Origin: Zygnema cylindricum
Lineage: Eukaryota; Streptophyta; Zygnematophyceae; Zygnematales; Zygnemataceae
DNA: 34,565 nt
Direction: 5' to 3'
NCBI GenBank assembly: GCA_037447655.1
Contig: JBBHKE010001345.1
Coordinates: 1 to 34,565, forward strand
Shown here piece after piece: positions 23,201 through 29,790 of this stretch. Numbering within the stretch: position 1 is the first letter of the stretch; every line of letters starts with the position of its first letter. The notes beneath the pieces were generated by a model. That model saw nothing but the letters and a program-made list of their open reading frames with translations. It was not told the origin of the DNA and searched no databases. Made by a program: the position numbers and the translations under genes.

Positions 23201-26200
23201 GGTCTCATTGGACGAAAGGCAGTCGTGCTTTTGGGGGGTGTCGCTAAGGTACACCGCCCATCGCTATTAGAGTTAATTACTCTTTGATCCAAAAAAACAT
23301 AATTGAGTGTTAATAATACTATTAAGTGGCTGACGATGAACAACGTGGCAAAACCTTTTTTTTACGAAGTTAATTCTAGTGAAGTGTTATTGCTAATAAT
23401 TCAGTAACTCTAATAGCGATGGGCGATGCACTTGTTATTTAGTTGACGTTGGTAATTGTTATCCGTGTGGACTGCATTGTTATTTCCCAGGCATTTTTTA
23501 AATACAATATGAACGTCTATCAGTATGGATTACATTGCTATGCCCTAAGTTATAATTTACATCGCAAACCTCTTTTAGTGTGGACCCCATTATTGCTGAA
23601 CCTGTCCTGTATCTTATGTCTTTTTGGTTCATTGGACGAAAGGAATTCCGTACTTTGAAATGATAGTGTAGTGGTAACTTTTCTACCTTAGTAATTTTAT
23701 TTGACTGTATTTTTGGATTGTACTTTAGTTAGGTTACATTGGTAAATGTTGGAAGGTACAGTATGTACCATTATTAGTGTGGGCCACAATAAGTCAGTTC
23801 GTCTATTTCCATTCAGGGTATTGGACAAAAATACCAGTTTTTCTGTTAGTGTGGATGATAGTTTATTCCTTCTTAACCTTTTCTTAATACCTTTTTTTCC
23901 TAAACAAATTTTCACGTAATGAATATTTTTAGGAATGAATAAAGGTTATGATGGGATGTATTATGTTTAGGTTAACCTTTTCCAGAAAGGTAACTAGTAT
24001 AGATTTGAATCCATAGTAATTTGGAACCAAAACAAATTTAAAATGGCTTTAGTGTGTGAAAACAAGACAACTCCCAATTTGAATTCATATTAATGCAGAA
24101 ACCAAAATAGGTCTAAATCTAAAGTAAATTCAAAGCCGAAAAGAATCCAAGAATGAACTATTAGTATTGTTGGACCAACACTCGAGTAAGTACTAGTGTG
24201 AAAAGCCCTAAATATCCCCAAAATCCCAAAAAGTTGTGCTCAAAAATTGATTTCCCATTATTTGTAGAAATTGTAATCATCTTTGTCATCTTTATCATCA
24301 TCACATTATCACATCAATGTTTCAATTTACCGAGAAAAGGAAAAAACCTAATTTTTAAATACTTGTTGGCTACTTTTTTCAGACAGTGGTAGGTTCCATG
24401 GATCTTGGATTTGGGCAGCTTCTAAAATCTTTGTCACATCATCGTGCAGTTATAACGGTGAGCTCCTTTTCCATGCGTCAAATTTTTTCTGTTTCAATTT
24501 TTTGGGTACATTTTCGTTTTCACCGTGAATTGTTCGTAATGGTTGTACCACAAGATAGTTCTAGTGAAAGTAATTTTTTTTTATGACAGTAGTTCGTTAA
24601 GCGACTCATAATCGTCCACACCAGTCGTATTTACTTTAAAACAGTCCTCAAACGAATTATGTCTTTAATATCGATTCACTATTTAGTTTAGAAACATTGC
24701 CCAAGTTTATTTCTCTAAAATGTGAGTCCCACACAAATTCGTGTTTTTGATGCTTTTGAATCGGTTGCTGTCCACATTAAACACACACAAAAAAAAGGGG
24801 GGTTCGACAACCATACAAATAGATTCAGTGTAGAGGTTGTTTTATCTCAAATAATTTTGGTGCACAAATCAACTACACTGCCCATTTGCTATTAGAGTTA
24901 ATCGCTCCAATTCGCATGTGTTTTTTGTCCCAAGATCATAAATTAGTGTTAATAACACCATATAAGCCACGCGGTAAAACACAATTTGGTGTAGTTAATT
25001 ATAATATACTAGTAACGCTGATAATTCACTAACTCTAATAGGGATGGATTGTGTAGATGACTCTGGACTGGTCAGGTTTTTGAACAAAAAAATTGACATT
25101 ATAAAAAATGCTTAATACTTTCTTTTCTTCAATTTACAAAAAAGTAGGCATCTCAACCTTTCTTAGTGTGGACCATCGTAGCTTTTTAGATGCTATAGTT
25201 TTTTTGGTGGTGGTCTTATAACATATCAGTGTGGATGATAGGATATACGGGAAAAATTTGTACAAGTGTATCTACCTATGTCCCTTTTTCCGGTTGTGAG
25301 ATTGTGTCTACTACACCGTGTATCACTATTAGCCTCAATGACACTACATCGGTGCCCCTAAGCTTTCCCTCTCAAACCTAAAATAGTGTCAATGACATTA
25401 TTTTTTTTTTCCTTAAACGCAAATTCTTAAAACAGTTCAAAACCAGCCATGTCATTCGGAACTGAATAAGAATTAACAGTTCTTGTAAACCTAAAAATTC
25501 TATTAAACCTTAATAAACCCCATGGTAATAATTCCTTTAGAGCAACGGTGTTCTTTAATTCCAAAAAAGGAAAAAAAAATCCACGCTATATATGCGTCCG
25601 TAGGTTTGTACAATTTTTTTGCCGTTCCTTGCAACAAAAATAAATTGGAAATGCTGGTTAAAATATAATCTTGTTTGTAATTTATTCAATATAAAAGACC
25701 TATTCCTAAAAATAAGAGCGTAAAACCTTCATTCTACAATTATACGGAAAATCGTACAGCCTATATTTTGTATCCTTGTATTTTTTGCATCTTTATCATT
25801 TTAAACTCCTTTTTGAAAGACGTCGTTTTTAACTGATAGAGTTTGTTCCTGTTGTTGGAATGCTCTTTTGTTTTTATCTTCTTGCCTATTTTTCTGTTCT
25901 CGTCTATTTTTGTCTTCTTGTCTATTTCTGTCTTCTTGCCCATCTTTGACTTCTTGCCTATTTTTGTTTTCTTGTCTATTTTGTCGTCTTGCCTATTTTT
26001 TTCTTTTATACATTTTTTTGTTCAGTTTGGAGCTTCGGGAGAAGATATTGCGAGTGAATTGGAAAGAGGAGGTTTGGATATTCCTTTGGACCGGAAGTCG
26101 ACCATGGCGGAGGCAGTAGAAGCCGCTAATAGCTACGCTATTTCAGGTAGATAAATTGTTTTCCTATTTTCCTCGTATCCTTTTGCCCTTCTGTCCCCTT

Positions 26201-27330
26201 TATCCTTTTCTCCCTTTTTCCTTTTACCCTTATTTTCCCTTTTTTCAGTCTTCCTATTTTTCCTTTTTCCTAACTTTCCTCTTTCCCCTTTTTCTATTTT
26301 CCTCTTTTTCCGCTTTCTCGTTATCCTTTTTCCCCCCTTTTTTCCCTTTTTTTTTATAAAGCTTTTTGTAATCCGAACATGTTTTTGTAGCTTTCAAAAC
26401 TTTACCTTTTTCTGTTGTAAGATTCTTTTTCCTGTTTTTCTTCTTTTTTCTATCTAAATAACCGAAGTACCACACCATGAACCGTGATTAGAGTAAAGAA
26501 ATTATTAGTGTGAGGTTTATATAATATATTTATATTCTATTATATTTACTATATTATTATGATATATTTATTATTTATTTACTATATATTTATTCTATAA
26601 TGTTTTATGAATTCTTAGTGCAGTTCTGACCGACGGTTTTATTTTTGAACTGTTTCAAGAATTAGCATTAAGAGATAAAAAAACAACAACAATTTGTGCT
26701 ATTAATGCTTTTTTACGTTCAAGGGCCGGAAAAAAAAATGGAAATCTGGGGGCACTGATATAGTGTTATTAACTCCAATTACCGGTACGATACACTGCCA
26801 ACCACTATTAGAGTTAATTACCCTAACTCAAGTCAGTGGTTTTTTGACCCGCTTTCATAAATCAGAGCTAATAATACTTTGATTAAGTGGTCATTATTGA
26901 GCCGCGAGAATGAAGAGCATTTAGTGTGATTTCATAAATTAGAGCTAATAATGCTATTTGGTTGAGTGGTCCATAATGAGCCACGTGTCAAACATAATTT
27001 AGTCTAGTTTGTCCTAATAAATTTTTTACCCTAATAATTCACCAACTCTAATATAAAAAAGCGGTGAAATACATCCGTTGGATGGACAAACCTTCTTTTT
27101 CTTTTCCTTTCCTTTTTGAAAATGTGTGGTTGGAAATTCTTTTTCGCTTTTATTCTTTTCCTTTTTTTTTTGCAATTAATCAGGTCGGTGGAACAGAAAA
27201 CTGACTCGATTTCTTTTTTTATCGTTGTTTAGGTGATGTGATTTTACTAAGTCCTGGATGCGCCAGTTTTGATGAGTTTTCAAATTTTGAGCACCGAGGT
27301 CGGGTTTTCGCGGAGCTCGTAAATCTATGA
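10504..27330 (+). CDS. MurD: UDP-N-acetylmuramoylalanine--D-glutamate ligase (MurD), 14-exon nuclear gene, plastid-targeted by inference
   Basis: Exons: 10504-10627 and 13423-13502 (predicted), then 15071-15178, 15672-15821, 17427-17543, 18130-18240, 19167-19226, 19477-19603, 21897-21979, 22291-22507, 23124-23248, 24383-24457, 26026-26146 and 27233-27330. All junctions are GT-AG and the phases agree; 531 residues in total, 463 of them from the secure exons, against about 440-460 for bacterial MurD. Landmarks: N-terminal GLGKSG (71-76), P-loop GTNGKST (180-186), VEVSSYQ with Glu235, LDHQERH with His261, Lys275 of GEAKCRMF (the carbamylated lysine of the family), GRHNANN (350-356), NDSKATNV (from 403), [15 protein letters not shown] (from 505). 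The enzyme adds D-Glu to UDP-MurNAc-L-Ala using ATP. In streptophytes that keep it, it is associated with the plastid peptidoglycan wall. No frame break occurs. The introns hold unusual junction repeats (see the separate entries). Confidence 0.9.
10860..11049 (+). repeat. Three-copy tandem repeat of about 62 bp in MurD intron 1
   Basis: Units begin near 10860, 10921 and 10984. Each holds CAT(T)TCATG(T/C)T, then CACATTTTCCCGTCA or a decayed form of it, then CAGTACATTGCAAT and GACACTGACA. A partial fourth start lies at 11044. The surrounding intron has no other structure that I recognise. Confidence 0.85.
12252..12420 (+). other. Candidate extra exon of unknown gene, phase does not fit MurD
   Basis: The segment follows a good acceptor (TTTCAACTGCAG) and ends at a good donor (GAATCG|GTAAAG). 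One frame stays open for 56 codons ([19 protein letters not shown], later [20 protein letters not shown]). It enters in phase 2 and leaves in phase 0, which matches neither predicted MurD exon 1 nor exon 2. It may be an alternative 5' exon, an exon needing an unseen partner, or chance. Confidence 0.25.
13423..13502 (+). CDS. MurD: MurD exon 2 (end of leader and start of the N-terminal strand)
   Basis: The frame ends [14 protein letters not shown] at the donor GTCGTG|GTAAGTAATT and continues into VVGLGKSG of exon 3 in the same phase. That gives the lead-in (about ten residues before GLGKSG) that MurD proteins normally have. The acceptor CAATCAG at 13416-13422, after a T6 tract, gives phase 1 and the residues [12 protein letters not shown]. 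The alternative acceptor CATACAG at 13429-13435 would need another phase. ATG 13461 inside this exon would be the start if there were no leader. Confidence 0.65.
14138..14330 (+). repeat. Purine-rich (GAGGGA)n tract in MurD intron 2
   Basis: This is an imperfect GA/GGGA low-complexity tract. Apparent proteins on both strands across it (Pro/Leu/Ser-rich or Glu/Arg-rich) are products of the repeat and are not genes. Confidence 0.85.
14780..15085 (+). repeat. Tandem array of the intron 2 acceptor and exon 3 start
   Basis: A unit of about 120 bp holds GTTCTGGAACAGTG, GCTGAA(A/C)ATTGAA, TTGAACGGTATTGCAG and the exon start GTAGT(N)GGACT. It occurs three times, with exon-like starts at 14827, 14947 and 15071; only the last is the real exon 3. 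The older copies keep an AG acceptor (TTTCAG and TTGCAG). From 14947 the frame reads VVGLRKTA and then stops; from 14827 it reads VVELK and runs to a stop about 33 codons on. Confidence 0.85.
15809..16267 (+). repeat. Tandem array of the exon 4 end and intron 4 donor
   Basis: The true junction AAGGAAGGAG|GTCAGTATTCTACATCC is followed by about eight decayed copies at spacings of 45-60 bp (near 15870, 15921, 15977, 16035, 16083, 16131, 16178 and 16230). Each pairs an AGGAAGGA(G) exon-like part with a (G/A)TATTCTACGTCCTAAGATAC intron part. The copy at 15977 has GGAG|GTGAGTATT, a stronger donor than the real one, and the copies near 16083 and 16131 keep GTGAGT and GTGGGT. Confidence 0.85.
16910..17450 (+). 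repeat. Tandem array of pyrimidine tract, acceptor and exon 5 start
   Basis: The block GGAGTTGTAGCCATATCTGAG, each time after a CT-rich run, occurs at 17000, 17101, 17303 (eroded) and as real exon 5 at 17427 (GGAGTTGTCGCCATATCTGAG). The first two copies follow an AG and read GVVAISE and then TAA in the exon frame. The copy at 17101 follows GGGGGCAG, so it is a plausible decoy acceptor. Confidence 0.9.
17193..17278 (+). repeat. (CT)n microsatellite, about 42 units
   Basis: An almost pure CT dinucleotide run inside intron 4, part of the expanded pyrimidine tract between the third and second decoy exon 5 starts. The long Arg-Glu frames on the minus strand here are artefacts of it. Confidence 0.97.
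18303..18495 (+). repeat. Two-copy diverged repeat in MurD intron 6
   Basis: AGTATT(C/T)TAA(T/A), then TCAAAA(T/C)TGGAA, then A(A)TTGTAAA and (G)AAA...TCTAG or CCTAC recur at about 18307 and 18428, roughly 120 bp apart. The match is imperfect, and no exon sequence is included. Confidence 0.55.
18680..18702 (+). repeat. (TA)n microsatellite
   Basis: Eleven or so uninterrupted TA units in intron 6, followed by ATGTATATTTTATATTATTC. Confidence 0.95.
18725..19010 (+). repeat. Opposed CCCTCT-rich and GGGGGA-rich tracts in MurD intron 6
   Basis: A 200-base CT-rich tract (18725-18922, units CCCTCTCC and TCTCTC) is followed after 34 bases by (GGGGGA)n at 18957-19010. The two arms are largely complementary and could pair as a long hairpin in DNA or RNA. 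The G-run arm also fits a G-quadruplex pattern. Confidence 0.85.
19556..21095 (+). repeat. Long array of decayed copies of the exon 8 end and intron 8 donor
   Basis: The true junction TTTCAACACATGGATCCATC ... CCACAAG|GTATGCCACTCTAA is followed by about nine recognisable copies, near 19672, 20100 (right half only), 20210, 20330, 20475, 20615, 20825, 20935 and 21020. The shared words are TTTCAACACATGGATCCATC, GTGGCAATCATTCC, GTATGCCA and CTAATTCTTGTA. The copies near 20100, 20330, 20615 and 21020 keep a GTAT donor. The MITE at 19767-19987 sits between two copies. Confidence 0.85.
19767..19987. mobile_element. MITE copy, TACACCG family subtype A, both ends intact
   Basis: Left end TACACCGTGAATCGTTATTA and right end TAATAGCGATACGCGGTGTA are inverted repeats of about 28 bp with roughly five mismatches. 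They share the TA target dinucleotide at each edge. The interior matches 5110-5297. No coding capacity is seen. The TA target suggests a Tc1/mariner-type transposase in trans. Confidence 0.8.
21897..21979 (+). CDS. MurD: MurD exon 9, a short exon easily missed
   Basis: Exon 8 ends in phase 1 (CCACAAG) and exon 10 begins in phase 0, so an exon of length 3n+2 is required between them. The 83-base segment between acceptor ATGAGCAG and donor GTGCAG|GTACTC fits exactly. It reads [13 protein letters not shown]...[12 protein letters not shown] after the shared Glu. The family expects this central-domain loop (a WLG...PGV segment) just before [10 protein letters not shown] of exon 10. Confidence 0.85.
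22926..23123 (+). repeat. Four-copy CATTCTTGTCTTTTCTGGGGG repeat abutting the exon 11 acceptor
   Basis: Units at about 22959, 23007, 23051 (half) and 23091 carry CATTC(A/T)TTCTTGTCTTTTCTG followed by GGGGAGG. The last unit runs directly into GTTTCAG, the real acceptor at 23123, so the acceptor region itself is the repeat unit. Confidence 0.8.
23250..23430. mobile_element. MITE copy, TACACCG family subtype B, at the intron 11 splice donor
   Basis: Left end TACACCGCCCATCGCTATTA and right end TAATAGCGATGGGCGATGCA are near-perfect inverted repeats of about 28 bp, with the right TA decayed to CA. The interior has AAGTGGCTGACGATGAACAA and ACGTGGCAAAAC, shared with the other subtype B copies. The element starts one base after exon 11 (GCTAAG|GTACACC), so the splice donor GT spans the insertion edge. 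Confidence 0.85.
23618..23660 (+). repeat. Fragment copy of exon 11 in intron 11
   Basis: GGTTCATTGGACGAAAGGAA followed by TTCCGTAC closely matches exon 11 at 23199-23229 (GGTCTCATTGGACGAAAGGC, then AGTCGTGC). A weaker echo (TATTGGACAAAAATACCAGT) lies near 23818. These show that exon bases were copied into the following intron. Confidence 0.75.
24874..25055. mobile_element. MITE copy, TACACCG family subtype B, in MurD intron 12
   Basis: Left end TACACTGCCCATTTGCTATT and right end AATAGGGATGGATTGTGTA, both with TA. The interior has TAAATTAGTGTTAATAACAC and AAGCCACGCGGTAAAACACA, as in the other subtype B copies. Confidence 0.8.
25313..25552. mobile_element. Decayed MITE copy, TACACCG family subtype B
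   Basis: The left end TACACCGTGTATCACTATTA is clear. The interior ATAGTGTCAATGACATTATT and AACCAGCCATGTCATT match the copy at 30982-31184. The right end (AATAATTCCTTTAGAGCAAC, then GGTGT) is eroded. Confidence 0.5.
25875..26020 (+). repeat. Pyrimidine-rich tandem repeat next to the exon 13 acceptor
   Basis: Seven to eight units of about 17 bases (TCTTCTTG(T/C)CTATTTTTG) run up to TTTTTTTGTTCAG, the acceptor at 26025. Together with introns 4 and 10 this is a third acceptor tract made of tandem units. Confidence 0.85.
26157..26365 (+). repeat. CCTTTT-rich tract after the exon 13 donor
   Basis: About 200 bases of nearly pure pyrimidine with irregular TTTTCC(C)TTTT units, starting ten bases after the intron 13 donor. 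Open frames here are low-complexity artefacts. Confidence 0.8.
26466..26787. mobile_element. Possible highly diverged MITE of the same family
   Basis: The left part CACACCATGAACCGTGATTAGAGTAA resembles the family end, and TTATTAACTCCAATTACCGGTA resembles a right end directly before the next copy at 26791. The interior is AT-rich and unlike the other copies, so this is tentative. Confidence 0.3.
26791..27067. mobile_element. MITE copy, TACACCG family subtype B, with internal tandem duplication
   Basis: The left end is TACACTGCCAACCACTATTA and the right end is CACCAACTCTAATATAAAAA then GCGGTGA. The interior carries the module TTTCATAAAT(C/T)AGAGCTAATA ... GAGCC(G/A)CG twice, about 80 bp apart, which makes this copy longer (277 bp) than its relatives. 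Confidence 0.7.
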
Positions 27331-27440
27331 TTCAAAATTTCTCGATTGTTTTACTTTTCGAATCTTTGGTTTTTTTCGCTTCTTTCTTTTCTTTCACTTT
27401 TTTTTAGGCGGTGGGTTGTAAACAAGCGTGAACTGTTTTC

Positions 27441-27682
27441 GAAATATCTTTTGATTTCGATTTACCTTTGAAATTATCTTTGAAACTATCTTTGAAATTA
27501 TCTTTCAATTACCTTTAAGTTATCTTTGAATTATCTTTGAATTATCTTTAAAATTATCTTAAAATTATCTTTGAATTATCTTTAAATTATCTTTGAATTA
27601 TCTTTAAATTATCTTTGAATTATCTTTAAAATTATCTTTGAATTATCTTTGAAATTATCTTTGAACTATCTTTGAAATTATT
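27441..27682 (+). repeat. (ATTATCTTTGAA)n array just after the MurD stop codon
   Basis: About twenty units of 11-13 bases (AATTATCTTTGA with variants AAATTATCTTTG and ACTATCTTTG) begin 110 bases after the stop. They probably lie in the 3' UTR or just beyond it. Confidence 0.9.
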
Positions 27683-27781
27683 GGGAGTGGTCGTAGTTAA
27701 TTTGACATGTTTAAATTTTCAACTTTATTTGAAGAAATATGAACGTGTTGAATATCGTCACGATGCTATCAAATAGGTATA

Positions 27782-27982
27782 TACAGTAGAACCTCTCTAC
27801 AACAATACTCCCTAATTCAATAATCCCCATAATTCAATACCCGCGCCCGGGCCTGAGGTTGGGCGCATAGTGTCCCTTTGTAAATTATGACCCTTACTAC
27901 CGGTTAATTCAACAGCCTGTCTAAAAATATACCAACCCTCGCTCTCAAGAGTACACTATTGTTTTAGAGGAGTTCTATTGCA
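27782..27982. mobile_element. Pogo/Tigger-like MITE
   Basis: The left end TACAGTAGAACCTCTCTACA and the right end GTTTTAGAGGAGTTCTATTG are inverted repeats of about 25 bp. The left one has the CAGTAGAACCTCT start typical of plant pogo-like elements. Internal TAATTCAATA...ATAATTCAATA and TTAATTCAACAG repeats also fit that group. No transposase is present. Confidence 0.7.
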
Positions 27983-28139
27983 CTTCCGTGCACACTTGTC
28001 AGACTGTCCATTGGGCGGTTGTAATGGGAAGGCAAGGCAAAAGAATTCATGTTTCCCACTTGTAAATCCATTATTATTTTTCATAGGTGTGAATCCAATA
28101 TTATTATTCATTTGGACTGTTAATCGGACGGTTGTGTTA

Positions 28140-28634
28140 CGATTACATGAGGACACGTGGCACCATATAAATGGACACCTAAAAAGAAGGGAGGAGGAAC
28201 CATGGCTCCAGCTCTGGTAGGTATCGCCTGTAAGGCCATGCCATAGAATGGGCTTACAAGAAGTACTTCGGCCACTGTACCTTCTTGTACCGTACATTCT
28301 TCCTATTGATCTAGGGTTTAGTAGTTGGCAGTTGTGAGTAGGTACAATAAGACTTAGTGAAATTCAGTCACCTCTCTCTGAGAGAGCTTATATGAATAAA
28401 GGTCATATTTAACCATTGATAATTTACTGCCCAGGGGAGCAAATTCACTGGTTCTTTTTGCGTTTGACTCAAGGGAGTCGGGGCCTCACAAGGGTGAGGA
28501 TGGTCAAAATATGTGTGTGCCAGGGTGGTACTTATTCAGTGGGAAAGTGGAAGGGGTAAGTATTATCCTAGAGGCCTTATATAAGCTGCATATTTTGTGG
28601 GCCAATGGAGGCAACATAATTTCATGTTATGGGC
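28140..28634 (+). mobile_element. LTR/leader segment A of a copia-type retrotransposon
   Basis: It is homologous over about 490 bp to segment B at 29348-29790, beginning GACACGTGGC. It has AGAGCTTATATGAATAAAGG as a possible TATA/polyA region, then GGGGAGCAAATTCA and CTCAAGGGAGTCGG. A gag-like frame follows directly. The exact LTR ends and primer site are not clear. Confidence 0.6.
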
Positions 28635-28748
28635 CTACCCTCTAGGGTGCCCATATTTGATGGATCGGACTTTCTTTATTGGGAGATGATGATGGAAGGG
28701 GCTCTCTTTGAGAAGCATCTATGGGGCATAGTATCCGGACACATTTGA
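28635..28748 (+). pseudogene. Copia gag N-terminal remnant
   Basis: The frame reads VPIFDGSDFLYWEMMMEGAL then HLWGIVSG and ends at a TGA. The FDG(S/T)(D/N)(F/Y)..W..MM...L...LW..V pattern is the start of copia Gag (UBN2-type). The rest of gag is not recognisable downstream, so this is a scrap. Confidence 0.65.
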
Positions 28749-29065
28749 TGTTCAAAACCACCGGGGTTTTGGAGGAACACGTTTTTGTGGCGCCTCCACA
28801 ACTACAGCTGCCTGGAAATCCGTCACAATCATCGAGGATAGTGAGGAAGGGGAGAACATTATTATGAAGGGAGAAAAGGGAGGAGCAACATCTTGAGAAC
28901 TCCAATGCCGAGGATGGTGTTGAAAAGAGGTAGTTAATAGTTCACTTCTCTATTTTAGTTAGACTCTAAAAAGAGAGAGAGAGGATCAAAGACACGCCAT
29001 GGCTGCCTCCTTATTTAGAAGGTGGCACACTAAAGTAGAGGGCATGATTTTACCAAAATGTTGTA
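28749..29065. other. Unassigned DNA between gag remnant and tRNA-like segment
   Basis: A frame from about 28806 (AWKSVTIIEDSEEGENIIMK) is open for some 30 codons but matches nothing that I recognise. A short GA run lies at 28972-28983. This is probably further retroelement debris. Confidence 0.35.
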
Positions 29066-29310
29066 GTGGCCCGGCTTTGATCCCGGGTCCTACATAGTCT
29101 GAAGTAGCCTGTCGCCCTATCCATTAAGCCATTGATGAATCGTTGGACATGTGGGGTTTGATACAATAACAAACAATTCCTTAACGACAAATTCATTTAT
29201 CGGAATAAATTAACGAAAGGCACATATCAACCGACGGCGCGCACGGACGCAAATCGAACCCTGTAAATATACCTGATCAGACGGATGTCATCGCAGCCGC
29301 CAAACCGGAA
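29066..29310 (-). repeat. Two tRNA-like segments, possibly SINE heads
   Basis: On the minus strand, 29142-29066 shows an A-box-like TGGCTTAATGGATAGGGC and a B-box-like GGGATCAAAGCC, resembling tRNA-Arg but without a closed anticodon stem. At 29306-29247 a second unit has GGCGGCTGCGATGACATCCG and GGGTTCGATTTGC. Neither folds as a full tRNA. No shared tail was found, so the SINE reading is tentative. Confidence 0.3.
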
Positions 29311-29347
29311 TGAACTTTTAACGGCTTTCAAAAATAGCGTCACGAAT

Positions 29348-29790
29348 GACACGTGGCGGCACCTTATTGGACACCTGAGAAGATAAGAGGAGGAACCATG
29401 GCTCCCGATCTGATAGTCGTCACTTGCAAGGCCTTGTCGTACAATGGCCGTACCTTTTAGTACAGTACAGTCTTCCTATTGGTCTAAGGTTTAGTACTAG
29501 GTAGCTGAGAATAAGCAGACTAGGACTTAGTATTTTTGAGGCGCCTCTCTCTAAGTGACCTTATTTATAAATAGGCCATCTTTGGCCAGCCATAACTTTC
29601 TGCTTAGGGGAGCATGAGCAAATTCAGTGATTCTTTTTGCGTTCGGCTTAAGGGAGTCGAGTCCTCACAGGGGTGACGGAGGTCAGAATACTTGTGTGCG
29701 AGGGTGGCACATATTCATTGGTAAAGTGGAAGGGGCATACATTATTCTAGAGGCTTTACATAGGCTGCTCATTCTGTTGGTGAATGGAGA
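29348..29790 (+). mobile_element. LTR/leader segment B of the same copia-type family
   Basis: It starts TGACACGTGGCGGCACC (a TG start suits an LTR) and parallels segment A throughout, including AGGAGGAACCATGGCTCC, CTTATTTATAAATAGGCC, GGGAGCATGAGCAAATTCAG and AAAGTGGAAGGGGCATA. Divergence from A is high (roughly a quarter of positions by eye), so they are not a recently inserted LTR pair. Confidence 0.6.

Noticed and set aside
27441-27682. CRISPR-like array
   Set aside because: Units are 11-13 bases, contiguous, without spacers, and in a eukaryotic gene context. It is a simple tandem repeat.
28140-29790. Segments A and B as the two LTRs of one element
   Set aside because: They are in direct orientation, but too diverged from each other, and the DNA between them holds only a gag scrap and tRNA-like pieces, not gag-pol. 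Two separate insertions, or a much-deleted old element, fit better.
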